DNA of 11,552 nt, taken from positions 1 to 11,552 of the forward strand of contig CAKTDK010000044.1 of the NCBI GenBank assembly GCA_934541205.1, in the 5' to 3' direction. Under the pieces are notes generated by a model that was not told the origin of the DNA, did no database searches, and worked only from the letters and a program-made list of their open reading frames with translations. Positions 1 through 6,761 of this stretch are shown one piece after another. The first letter of the stretch is position 1. Each line of letters begins with the position of its first letter. Source of the DNA: an uncultured Eubacteriales bacterium. GTDB taxonomy: Bacteria; Bacillota; Clostridia; Oscillospirales; RGIG7773. Made by a program: the position numbers and the translations under genes.

Positions 1-880
1 CATAATATTTTCTTATAAGTTCTACTGCTTTTTTATAATCTTCACAGGTATAATTTCTGTTCATACGCTTTAATGTTTCGTTACATCCGCTTTGAAGGCT
101 CAAATGAAAATGAGGACAAACTTTGTCATAAGTTTTAAGCCGTTCAAGAAATTTTTCATTTATAACAACGGGCTCCAAAGAGCCAAGGCGTATCCTTTTT
201 ATTTTATCAATACGTTGACATATTTCAACGGCGTCCAAAAGAGAAATATTATCAAAATCTTTTCCGTAAGAATCAAGATGTATCCCCGTTAAAACTATTT
301 CTTTATAACCTTTATTTCCTATCATTTCCGCTTCAGATTTTATATCGGAAAGCCTTTTGCTTCTTACTTTTCCTCTTGCAAAAGGAATAATACAATAACT
401 GCAAAAATTCTCACAGCCATCCTGTATTTTAATAACCGCTCTTGTTTTGTCATAAAAAGTTTTAGTATCCATATTTTCAAAAGTATCTACTTTAAAAATA
501 TCTTTTACACATATAATTTTTTCTTTTGAAATATTTTTTTCATTAAAAGCTTTTTCAATATAATCTAAAACCGACATCCGTTCCGATGTTCCCAAAATTA
601 TATCTATCCCACCGTCTTTTTCAAGCTCTTTGTAATTTGTCTGCGAGTAGCACCCCATAACAGCTATTATTGCATTAGGATTTAACTTTTCCGCTCTATG
701 AATTATTTGCCTTGATTTTTTATCGCTTACAGCGGTAACAGTACATGTATTTATAATATAAGCGTCTGCTATTTCATTAAAATCTACAATTTTATGTCCT
801 CGTTCAACGGCTTTTTCTATAATCGAAGAAGTTTCATACTGATTTACTTTGCAGCCTAATGTAAAAAATGCTATATTCAT
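1..880 (-). CDS. mtaB: tRNA (t6A37) methylthiotransferase MtaB, 3' part cut by window edge
   Basis: Radical-SAM methylthiotransferase that adds a methylthio group to t6A at position 37 of ANN-decoding tRNAs, giving ms2t6A. The visible 293 codons begin at an ATG preceded by AGGAGAAAAT and stay open to the left edge; the family is usually about 430 residues, so the end of the radical-SAM domain and the TRAM domain lie outside. Visible motifs are the N-terminal cluster cysteines C10 (LGCKVNQYE), C46 (NTCTVT) and C77 (MGCYSQ), and the radical-SAM motif CENFCSYC with C156, C160 and C163. The GCKVNQYE start is typical of MtaB (YqeV) rather than MiaB or RimO; that assignment is from family knowledge. 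It is transcribed divergently from the HPr-like gene. Confidence 0.93.
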   Translation of the reverse strand, partial: MNIAFFTLGCKVNQYETSSIIEKAVERGHKIVDFNEIADAYIINTCTVTAVSDKKSRQIIHRAEKLNPNAIIAVMGCYSQTNYKELEKDGGIDIILGTSERMSVLDYIEKAFNEKNISKEKIICVKDIFKVDTFENMDTKTFYDKTRAVIKIQDGCENFCSYCIIPFARGKVRSKRLSDIKSEAEMIGNKGYKEIVLTGIHLDSYGKDFDNISLLDAVEICQRIDKIKRIRLGSLEPVVINEKFLERLKTYDKVCPHFHLSLQSGCNETLKRMNRNYTCEDYKKAVELIRKYY

Positions 881-906
881 ATTTTCTCCTGTAAGTATTT
901 TTGTCT

Positions 907-935
907 ATTATAATATTTTTTAAAAAAAATAACAA
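907..935 (-). promoter_or_regulatory. Predicted sigma-A promoter of mtaB
   Basis: Read on the minus strand, TTGTTA (935-930) and a perfect TATAAT (912-907) are 17 bp apart. The predicted start lies near 900, just upstream of the AGGAG at 890-886. The spacer is a run of T then A. Confidence 0.6.
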
Positions 936-942
936 TAGATTA

Positions 943-971
943 TTGACGATAAAGTCGTAAACTGTTATAGT
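943..971 (+). promoter_or_regulatory. Predicted sigma-A promoter of the HPr-like gene
   Basis: TTGACG (943-948) and TATAGT (966-971) are separated by 17 bp. A second TATAAT directly abuts at 972-977 but would have no good -35 element. The -35 boxes of this promoter and the mtaB promoter are only 7 bp apart, so the two promoters are back to back. Confidence 0.6.
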
Positions 972-1003
972 TATAATATAAATTTTTTCTAGAGGTGATA
1001 AAT

Positions 1004-1237
1004 ATGAAAACTTCAAAAGTTCAGCTTAATTCAATAAACGATGTAAAAGATTTTGTTACAAAAATTTCTAAATTTGACTGTGAAATTGATCTTATTTCCG
1101 GAAGATACGTAGTTGATGCAAAATCAATAATGGGTATTTTCTCACTTGATCTTTCAAAACCTATTGATATTGAAATTCACGATGACTCCTATTTTGATAA
1201 ATTCAAAGAAGAAATGAAAGATTTCATCGTAGACTAA
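1004..1237 (+). CDS. HPr-family (Crh-like) protein lacking the catalytic histidine
   Basis: Small 77-residue protein of the HPr fold, cytoplasmic. In a gapless comparison with Bacillus HPr recalled from memory, SKFDCEIDL...KSIMGIFSL (residues 22-48) matches the SKYDADVNL...KSIMGVMSL region, so Ser41 corresponds to regulatory Ser46. The phosphotransfer residues are not conserved: Ser10 falls at His15 and Asn12 at Arg17. It therefore probably cannot carry PTS phosphate on histidine. Keeping the serine site while losing the histidine resembles Bacillus Crh, which acts only in regulation; a similar role here is inference. I chose ATG 1004 because AGAGGTGA (991-998) is the ribosome site for it; the in-frame GTG at 995 lies inside that site. 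A terminator follows. Confidence 0.8.
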   Translation: MKTSKVQLNSINDVKDFVTKISKFDCEIDLISGRYVVDAKSIMGIFSLDLSKPIDIEIHDDSYFDKFKEEMKDFIVD

Positions 1238-1246
1238 TTACTGATT

Positions 1247-1295
1247 AAGAGTGACCATTACTTAAAATATTTAAGGTAATCTTCACTCTTTTTTT
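1247..1295 (+). terminator. Rho-independent terminator after the HPr-like gene
   Basis: The arms AAGAGTGA (1247-1254) and TCACTCTT (1283-1290) enclose a second stem, ATTACTTAAA against TTTAAGGTAAT with one bulged base, and a T tract at 1289-1295 follows. It sits 9 bases after the HPr-like stop. Only about 30 bases separate it from the next start codon, so the transporter gene is reached by readthrough or by a promoter I could not identify. Confidence 0.8.
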
Positions 1296-1327
1296 CCGTA
1301 AATTTATGGAAAGGATATTTTAAAGCT

Positions 1328-3100
1328 ATGGAAACTATTATTAAGATTTTTATTCCTCTTATAGGCGGTCTTGGACTTTTTCTCTACGGAATGAACATAA
1401 TGAGCGACGGCCTTGAACGAGTTGCAGGTGCAAAACTTGAAAAAACCTTGGAAAAGCTTACCGGCAATCTCTTTATGGGTGTACTTATGGGTACTGTTGT
1501 TACCGCTGTAATACAAAGCTCTTCAGCAACAACCGTTATGGTAGTCGGCTTTGTAAATGCCGGTATAATGAAGTTATCACAGGCTGTAGGAGTTATTATG
1601 GGTGCAAACATCGGTACTACTGTAACTGCTCAGATACTTCGTCTTAACGATATTGAAGGCGGAGGCTCAGTTGTGCTTGAAATATTAAAACCCGATACTT
1701 TGGCCCCAGTTGCTATTGCCTTTGGTATGATAATGTTTATGATAAGCAAGAAAAAAAAGAATAAGGATATCTCTCTTATTATACTTGGCTTTGGAATACT
1801 GTTTTTCGGAATGTCCACTATGTCTGACGCCGTTAAACCTTTGGGAGATATGCAATGGTTTAAAGACGCGCTCGTTGCTTTTGAAAATCCTATAATAGGG
1901 ATTATTATCGGTATTTTATTTACTGCTTTAATACAAAGCTCATCAGCTTCCGTAGGTATTTTACAAGCGCTTTCTCAAACAGGCACTTTAAAATATGCTG
2001 TTGCAATACCTATTATTTTAGGTCAAAATATAGGTACTTGTATAACTGCTATCTTATCTTCTATCGGAGCTACAAAAAATGCAAAGCGCGCTGCGATGAT
2101 TCACCTTTATTTTAATGTTATAGGCTCTGTTGTAGCTATAATAATTTATTTCTGTGTACAAGGATTTATATATGACTTTCTGCAAACAAACATTACAAGC
2201 GGCGGAATTGCGGATTTTCACGTATTATTTAATATTCTTAATACTCTTTTGCTTCTTCCCTTTCATAAAGGACTGTTATTTCTTGCAGAAAAAAGCATAC
2301 GCAGCAAAAAGAATGAAAAAGAAACAGAATTTGCTGTTTTGGACGAAAGATTTCTTACAACCACTTCCCTTGCATTAACGCAATGTAAAAAAGTTACCGT
2401 TCAAATGGGGCAGCTTGTACTTGAAAATCTCAGATATATGAAAGAAAATTTCAATAAGCTGAATGATAAAATTATAACTAACGTAGAAGAAAACGAATTT
2501 ACCGTTGATAAAATGGAATCTATGGTAGGTAATTATATAATGCAGCTTACTGATAAAGAACTTACCGATAAGGATTCAAAAAAATGCAATGAAATACTTC
2601 ACACTATAGGCGACTTTGAAAGAATCGGAGACTATATAGAAAATATAAAAGAAACTGCAATTGAACTTAGAGACAAAAATATGAATTTTACTGCTGAAGC
2701 TGAAAAAGAGCTTAATAATATGTTTAATGCAGTAGATAAAATTTTAGATATTACAATAACTTCCTACATAAACAAAGACATTGTTATGGCAAAAGAAGTT
2801 GAACCTCTTGAGGAAGTTATCGACCTTCTAAAAGATACTTTAAAAAATCGCCATATAGACAGACTCCAAAACGGAAAATGTTCTGTTACATTGGGAATAT
2901 ATTTTATTGACATACTGACAAATCTTGAAAGAATAGGCGATCATTGTTCAACTGTCGCAATAAATATTTTAAAAGTATATGATGAAAGTATGGATTATGA
3001 CAACCATGAATATTTGGTAAAAACTCATCAGGGCATTACAAAAGATTACAGAGACAACTTTAAAAAATATGAAGAAATTTATTTTTCACCTATAAAATAA
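1328..3100 (+). CDS. Na+/phosphate symporter family protein with C-terminal PhoU-like domain
   Basis: Predicted membrane transporter of the NptA/SLC34-type Na/Pi family, 590 residues, bringing in phosphate or a similar anion with sodium. Residues 1 to about 325 are hydrophobic and contain the two inverted family repeats: QSSSATT (63-69) with GANIGTT (92-98), and QSSSAS (203-208) with GQNIGT (232-237). Part of each QSSSA motif is encoded by the same 13 bases, at 1509-1521 and 1929-1941. Residues about 345-570 form a charged helical PhoU-like domain with two ERIGD metal-site motifs (431-435 and 534-538). Such fusions are common in Firmicutes, where PhoU-type domains often regulate phosphate uptake. 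The ATG has a somewhat distant AAAGGA (1310-1315) before it, and no better in-frame start is present. Substrate specificity is inferred from the family only. Confidence 0.92.
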   Translation: METIIKIFIPLIGGLGLFLYGMNIMSDGLERVAGAKLEKTLEKLTGNLFMGVLMGTVVTAVIQSSSATTVMVVGFVNAGIMKLSQAVGVIMGANIGTTVTAQILRLNDIEGGGSVVLEILKPDTLAPVAIAFGMIMFMISKKKKNKDISLIILGFGILFFGMSTMSDAVKPLGDMQWFKDALVAFENPIIGIIIGILFTALIQSSSASVGILQALSQTGTLKYAVAIPIILGQNIGTCITAILSSIGATKNAKRAAMIHLYFNVIGSVVAIIIYFCVQGFIYDFLQTNITSGGIADFHVLFNILNTLLLLPFHKGLLFLAEKSIRSKKNEKETEFAVLDERFLTTTSLALTQCKKVTVQMGQLVLENLRYMKENFNKLNDKIITNVEENEFTVDKMESMVGNYIMQLTDKELTDKDSKKCNEILHTIGDFERIGDYIENIKETAIELRDKNMNFTAEAEKELNNMFNAVDKILDITITSYINKDIVMAKEVEPLEEVIDLLKDTLKNRHIDRLQNGKCSVTLGIYFIDILTNLERIGDHCSTVAINILKVYDESMDYDNHEYLVKTHQGITKDYRDNFKKYEEIYFSPIK

Positions 3101-3144
3101 TAAAAAATAGACTGCGAGCAAAAATCATTTATCAAAAAGTACTG

Positions 3145-3235
3145 AAAAAAAGATTCTTCGGGGGTGTAACCCCCTCAGAATGACAAAACCATAAAAACCC
3201 TGTCATTCTGAGCCGTTAGGCAAAGAATCTTTTTT
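3145..3235. repeat. Compound inverted repeat (two facing GATTCTT...TCAGAATGACA units), likely bidirectional terminator
   Basis: The outer arms (13 bp, 3146-3158 against 3223-3235) and inner arms (11 bp, TCAGAATGACA at 3175-3185 against TGTCATTCTGA at 3201-3211) are perfectly complementary. Between the arms, each side carries its own small hairpin: GGGGGT-GTA-ACCCCC (3160-3174) on the left and GCC-GTTA-GGC (3212-3221) on the right. The element is thus two inverted copies of one unit of about 35-40 bp whose central hairpin differs. A or T runs at both ends would give a U tract to transcripts from either side. It lies between the convergent transporter and ribokinase genes. Similar GATTCTT/CAGAATGACA repeats are scattered in many bacterial genomes, as I recall. 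Confidence 0.85.
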
Positions 3236-3267
3236 AATTTTTTAATTAAAATTACTACAGTCTAATT

Positions 3268-4191
3268 CTATTTATTATTTCTTATAAATTCATCAATTTC
3301 CTGTCTTGAAGGCATAGCGTTTGCCGCTCCTTTTTTTGAAACCGCCAAATTTGAAACAACGTTTCCGAAAAATACAGCGTCAAAAAAGTCCTTTCCTTCA
3401 GAAAGAGCTGTTACAAAACCTCCGTTAAACGCATCTCCCGCGCCTGTAGTATCCATAACTTTTACATCATAATTTTCAAATATTTTATATTCGTCAGAAG
3501 AGGCAGCCAAAACTCCCATTTTTCCCAAAGTAATGATAACATTTTTTACGCCTCTTTCAAAGAAAACTTTTGACGCTTTTACAGCGTCATCAGGAGTTTT
3601 TATTTTAATTCCTGTTAAAATTGACGCTTCAATTTCATTAGGAGTAATAACATCAATCATTGAATACAGTTTTTTTGAAAATTCCTTTACAGGAGCAGGG
3701 TTTAATATTACCTTTGCGCCTTTTTGCTTTGCAATTTTAATTGCTTTTTCCATAGCGTCTATATTTGTTTCAAGCTGAGTAAGAAGAAAATCACATTTCT
3801 CAAAAGCAGGAGCAAGGCATTCAAAATCCTTATCGTTAAAACTTCCGTTTGCTCCTGAATTTATAACAATAACGTTCTGACTTGATGTTTCTTCAACCAT
3901 AATTATTGCCGTTCCTGTGGGTAAAGTTTTTTCCTTAATAACATAATTCAAAGGCAGATTTACTTCCTTTAATTTTTCCAAAGCGATTTCACCGAAAGAA
4001 TCGTTTCCTATCTTAGCAGCCATAATCGCATTGCCTCCTGCTTTTCCGGCAGCTATACACTGATTAAACCCTTTTCCTCCCGGTCCCATGGAAAAACCCG
4101 TTCCGTTAACAGTTTCGCCAGGCAGCGGCATATGAGGCGTTCTTGCCACTAAATCTACATTAAAGCTTCCAAATACTAATATATTTTTCAT
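3268..4191 (-). CDS. rbsK: Ribokinase (PfkB family carbohydrate kinase)
   Basis: Cytoplasmic kinase predicted to phosphorylate D-ribose to ribose 5-phosphate with ATP. It has 307 residues, normal for ribokinase. The N terminus NILVFGSFNVDLVAR is followed by the sugar-binding GPGGKGFNQ (36-44), NPAP (164-167), TPNEIE (183-188) and the PfkB signature DTTGAGDAFNG (247-257) with catalytic Asp253. ATG 4191 is chosen because GGAGGG (4204-4199) sits 7 bases upstream; extending to an upstream in-frame ATG at 4230 would place this site inside the gene and add an N terminus foreign to the family. There is no ribose transporter or regulator beside it, so salvage of free ribose is one possibility. A related PfkB kinase with another sugar substrate cannot be excluded. 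Confidence 0.85.
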   Translation of the reverse strand: MKNILVFGSFNVDLVARTPHMPLPGETVNGTGFSMGPGGKGFNQCIAAGKAGGNAIMAAKIGNDSFGEIALEKLKEVNLPLNYVIKEKTLPTGTAIIMVEETSSQNVIVINSGANGSFNDKDFECLAPAFEKCDFLLTQLETNIDAMEKAIKIAKQKGAKVILNPAPVKEFSKKLYSMIDVITPNEIEASILTGIKIKTPDDAVKASKVFFERGVKNVIITLGKMGVLAASSDEYKIFENYDVKVMDTTGAGDAFNGGFVTALSEGKDFFDAVFFGNVVSNLAVSKKGAANAMPSRQEIDEFIRNNK

Positions 4192-4220
4192 TAAAAATCC
4201 CTCCAAAATATTAATTTTAG

Positions 4221-4247
4221 GGTATAACATTTAATCTGATAAGTCAA
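4221..4247 (-). promoter_or_regulatory. Possible promoter of the ribokinase gene
   Basis: On the minus strand, TTGACT (4247-4242) is followed after 15 bp by TATACC (4226-4221), with TGT just before the -10 giving an extended -10. The spacer is short, so this is tentative. Transcription would start about 20 bases upstream of the ATG. Confidence 0.4.
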
Positions 4248-4350
4248 TAGATTGTCTCTTAAAAAAACTAAAACAAATAAAATCTTATATGTTTTTATCC
4301 AATAATTTATAATATTTTATATAAATAACTCCTCTTTCCTTATATCATTG

Positions 4351-4366
4351 TTGTTATTATTAACAA
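4351..4366. repeat. 16-bp palindrome, possible operator
   Basis: TTGTTA and TAACAA form perfect 6-bp arms around a TTAT centre. It lies in the ribokinase/argC divergent spacer, 14 bp upstream of the ARG box. In such AT-rich DNA a chance palindrome is quite possible, and no regulator can be named. Confidence 0.3.
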
Positions 4367-4380
4367 AATACGCTTGTTTT

Positions 4381-4394
4381 TGAATAATTATGCA
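4381..4394. promoter_or_regulatory. ARG box (ArgR/AhrC operator) upstream of argC
   Basis: TGAATAATTATGCA matches the ArgR consensus TGAATWWWWATTCA at every position except one (G for T at the twelfth). The flanking bases also fit the 18-bp form. It ends 9 bp upstream of the argC -35 element. ArgR-family repressors use arginine as co-repressor; regulation of this operon by ArgR is inferred from site and position. Confidence 0.7.
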
Positions 4395-4403
4395 CTTTTA
4401 CAC

Positions 4404-4431
4404 TTGATTTTTCTACGATTTAGTGTATAAT
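4404..4431 (+). promoter_or_regulatory. Predicted sigma-A promoter of the arg operon
   Basis: TTGATT (4404-4409) and a perfect TATAAT (4426-4431) are 16 bp apart. Transcription would begin near 4438, leaving a leader of about 25 bases with the argC Shine-Dalgarno (AAAAGGAG). That is too short for a T-box or attenuator, so control is expected at initiation. Confidence 0.65.
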
Positions 4432-4437
4432 TATAAG
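4424..4437. promoter_or_regulatory. Weak second ARG-box-like palindrome over the argC -10
   Basis: TGTATAATTATAAG contains the perfect palindrome TATAATTATA and keeps one half of the ARG box pattern, with four mismatches overall. It overlaps the -10 element and is centred 43 bp from the strong box. The -10 sequence itself accounts for part of the match, so this is only a possible co-operator. Confidence 0.3.
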
Positions 4438-4463
4438 TATAAGTACAAAAGGAGTGAATATTT

Positions 4464-5495
4464 ATGAATAAAATAAAAGCAGCCGTCATAGGAGCAACCG
4501 GATATGCGGGGGCAGAACTTGTAAGACTTCTTTTAAGACATAAAAACGTACAAATAAACGGTATAAGCTCTGTATCTTTTAAAGATCAAAGTATAAGCGA
4601 TATATATAATAATTTTAAAGGTGAATACAATGAAATATTAAAATCAGAAGATGAGGCAATTAAAGACGCTGATGTGGTATTTGCCTGTCTGCCTCATGGA
4701 CTGTCCGAACCTATCGCAAAAAAATGTTTTGAAAAAAATAAAATATTTATAGATTTGGGCGCTGATTTTCGAATTGATGACGAAAATACATATAAAGAAT
4801 GGTACGGCAAGGAATTTAACGAAAAAGAACTTCATAACTACTGTACCTACGGACTTTGCGAATTAAACAAAGAAAAAATAAAAACCAGTAAAATAATTGC
4901 AAATCCCGGATGTTATCCTACAAGTATAATTTTAGGACTTGCCCCATTACTAAAAAACAATCTTATCGATACAAAATCTATAATTGCGGATTCAAAATCA
5001 GGAACTACAGGCGCCGGAAGAGGTCTTTCAATGACTACACACTATCCTGAATGTAACGAAAGCCTTTCAGCATATAAAGTATTTTCTCACAGACATACTC
5101 CAGAAATTTCCCAAGAACTTTCAAAGCTTTCCGGAGAAACTGCAAAAATTTTGTTCACTCCTCATCTTCTTCCTATAAACAGAGGAATTCTTTCAACTGT
5201 ATATGCAGATTTTAAAGAAAATACCGAAACCGATATTCAAAAGCTATATGAAGATTTTTACAAAGACTGCAAATTTGTAAAAATTATGCCACAAGGCACT
5301 GAAGCCTGCATAAAAAATGTTACGCATTCAAATTACTGCCATATCTCCTTGCATAAACAGGAAAACAAAGTTATAATTATTTCGTGTATAGACAACATGA
5401 TAAAAGGAGCTGCCGGACAGGCAATACAAAATATGAATATTATCTTCGGATTTGACGAAGATGAAGGAATTAATATGATTCCGTCAGCTTTTTAA
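4464..5495 (+). CDS. argC: N-acetyl-gamma-glutamyl-phosphate reductase
   Basis: Cytoplasmic NADPH-dependent enzyme that reduces N-acetylglutamyl phosphate to N-acetylglutamate semialdehyde, the third step of arginine biosynthesis. Its 343 residues are standard for the family. The nucleotide-binding loop GATGYAG is at 10-16, the catalytic cysteine is C150 in NPGCYPT, followed by SGTTGAGR (179-186), HRHTPEI (209-215) and FTPHLLPINRGI (231-242). AAAAGGAG (4447-4454) supports the ATG. It is the first gene of the arg operon, and argJ follows after 27 bases. Confidence 0.97.
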   Translation: MNKIKAAVIGATGYAGAELVRLLLRHKNVQINGISSVSFKDQSISDIYNNFKGEYNEILKSEDEAIKDADVVFACLPHGLSEPIAKKCFEKNKIFIDLGADFRIDDENTYKEWYGKEFNEKELHNYCTYGLCELNKEKIKTSKIIANPGCYPTSIILGLAPLLKNNLIDTKSIIADSKSGTTGAGRGLSMTTHYPECNESLSAYKVFSHRHTPEISQELSKLSGETAKILFTPHLLPINRGILSTVYADFKENTETDIQKLYEDFYKDCKFVKIMPQGTEACIKNVTHSNYCHISLHKQENKVIIISCIDNMIKGAAGQAIQNMNIIFGFDEDEGINMIPSAF

Positions 5496-5522
5496 TTTTG
5501 TATAAATAAGGAGAAAATATAA

Positions 5523-6740
5523 ATGATAAATTTTATTGAAAAAGGAATTTGCGCCCCTAAAGGCTTTAAAGCCAACGGTATACACTGCGGTATCAGAAAA
5601 AACACTTCAAAAAAAGACTTGGCTTTTATTTTAAGTGATACAATCTGTCACTGCGCCGCAATTTATACAACAAATAAAGTCAAAGGCGCTCCTATTCTTG
5701 TAACAAAAGAAAATATAAAAAACAATAAAGCCCGGGCGGTAATTGTAAACAGCGGAAACGCCAATACCTGCAATGCCGACGGAATTGAAAAAGCAGAAAT
5801 GATGTGCGAAATAGCCTCAAAAGAAACCGGAATTGACAAAACAGATATAGTAGTTGCCTCAACGGGAGTTATAGGTCAAATTCTTCCCATTGAGCCTATA
5901 AAAAACAACATTTCCGAGCTTATATCAGGACTTGATTACAACAAAAATGACGATGCGGCAAACGCTATAATGACCACCGATACCGTTTCAAAACAATGCG
6001 CTGTAAGTTTTATGATTTCCGGCAAAGAATGTAAAATGGGCGCAATGGCAAAAGGAAGCGGAATGATAAATCCAAATATGGCAACCATGCTTTGCTTTAT
6101 TACATCCGATGTTTTAATAGATGAAAATCTTCTGAAAAAAGCATTAAAAGAAGTCGCCGACGATACTTTTAATATGGTAAGCGTTGACGGCGACACTTCA
6201 ACAAACGATATGGCTGTTATTCTTTCTAATGGAATGGCTGAAAATAAAAAAATAGAGAATAAAGATGAAGATTACAATACTTTTAAAAAAGCTCTTTATA
6301 TTCTTCTTGAAAACATGTCAAAAAAAATCGCAAAAGACGGCGAAGGAGCGACAAAACTTATAGAATGTAAAGTATACAACGCTCCTTCAAAAGAAACTGC
6401 AAAAAAAGCTGCAAAATCAGTAATTATGTCTCCTCTTGTAAAAACTGCCATTTTCGGCGAAGACGCAAACTGGGGCAGAATTTTATGCGCAATAGGTTAT
6501 ACAGACGCAGAATTTCCTATTGACAAGGTAAAAATTCAAATAAAATCACAATACGGAAGTATAATAGTTTGTGAAAACGGAGCGGGAGTCGATTTTTCAG
6601 AAGAAAAAGCCTCTGAAATTTTAAAATCCGATGAAATAACGCTTTTATGCGATATGGATGATGGAAATTTTGAAGCAACTGCATGGGGCTGTGATTTGAC
6701 CTATGATTATGTAAAAATAAACGGAGATTACCGCACCTGA
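5523..6740 (+). CDS. argJ: Glutamate N-acetyltransferase (ornithine acetyltransferase)
   Basis: Transfers the acetyl group from N-acetylornithine to glutamate, making ornithine and regenerating N-acetylglutamate; some members also use acetyl-CoA. It has 405 residues. NSGNAN (76-81), STGVIG (113-118), and KGSGMINPNMATML (177-190) are visible. In this family the precursor cleaves itself between Ala and Thr of the MAT-ML site, here A187/T188, and the new N-terminal threonine is the nucleophile. GEDANWGRI lies in the C-terminal part. AAGGAG at 5508-5513 supports the start. Its presence explains why no argE deacetylase is needed. Sequence reading alone does not show whether it is bifunctional; no argA is present in this window. 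Confidence 0.96.
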   Translation: MINFIEKGICAPKGFKANGIHCGIRKNTSKKDLAFILSDTICHCAAIYTTNKVKGAPILVTKENIKNNKARAVIVNSGNANTCNADGIEKAEMMCEIASKETGIDKTDIVVASTGVIGQILPIEPIKNNISELISGLDYNKNDDAANAIMTTDTVSKQCAVSFMISGKECKMGAMAKGSGMINPNMATMLCFITSDVLIDENLLKKALKEVADDTFNMVSVDGDTSTNDMAVILSNGMAENKKIENKDEDYNTFKKALYILLENMSKKIAKDGEGATKLIECKVYNAPSKETAKKAAKSVIMSPLVKTAIFGEDANWGRILCAIGYTDAEFPIDKVKIQIKSQYGSIIVCENGAGVDFSEEKASEILKSDEITLLCDMDDGNFEATAWGCDLTYDYVKINGDYRT

Positions 6741-6761
6741 TTTAAAAGGAGTAAAAAAATT

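Noticed and set aside
92..292. Plus-strand open frame of 66 codons
   Set aside because: Antisense to mtaB, whose radical-SAM frame is continuous here.
995..1003. GTG at 995 as start of the HPr-like gene
   Set aside because: The GTG is part of the AGAGGTGA ribosome site that serves ATG 1004.
834..1016. Minus-strand open frame crossing the mtaB/HPr-like spacer
   Set aside because: It overlaps two good promoters and the mtaB start in another frame, and lacks a ribosome site.
4205..4218. AAAAT-ATTA-ATTTT inverted repeat near the ribokinase start
   Set aside because: Short, made only of A and T, and expected by chance in this base composition.
4192..4230. Longer ribokinase N terminus from an ATG at 4230
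   Set aside because: This stretch contains the GGAGGG ribosome site and the predicted -10, and the extra residues are foreign to PfkB kinases.
4438..4463. Possible leader peptide, T-box or riboswitch before argC
   Set aside because: The predicted leader is about 25 bases and has no room for a structured element.
5936..6196. Minus-strand open frame of 86 codons
   Set aside because: Antisense to the core of argJ, with no ribosome site and low-complexity composition.
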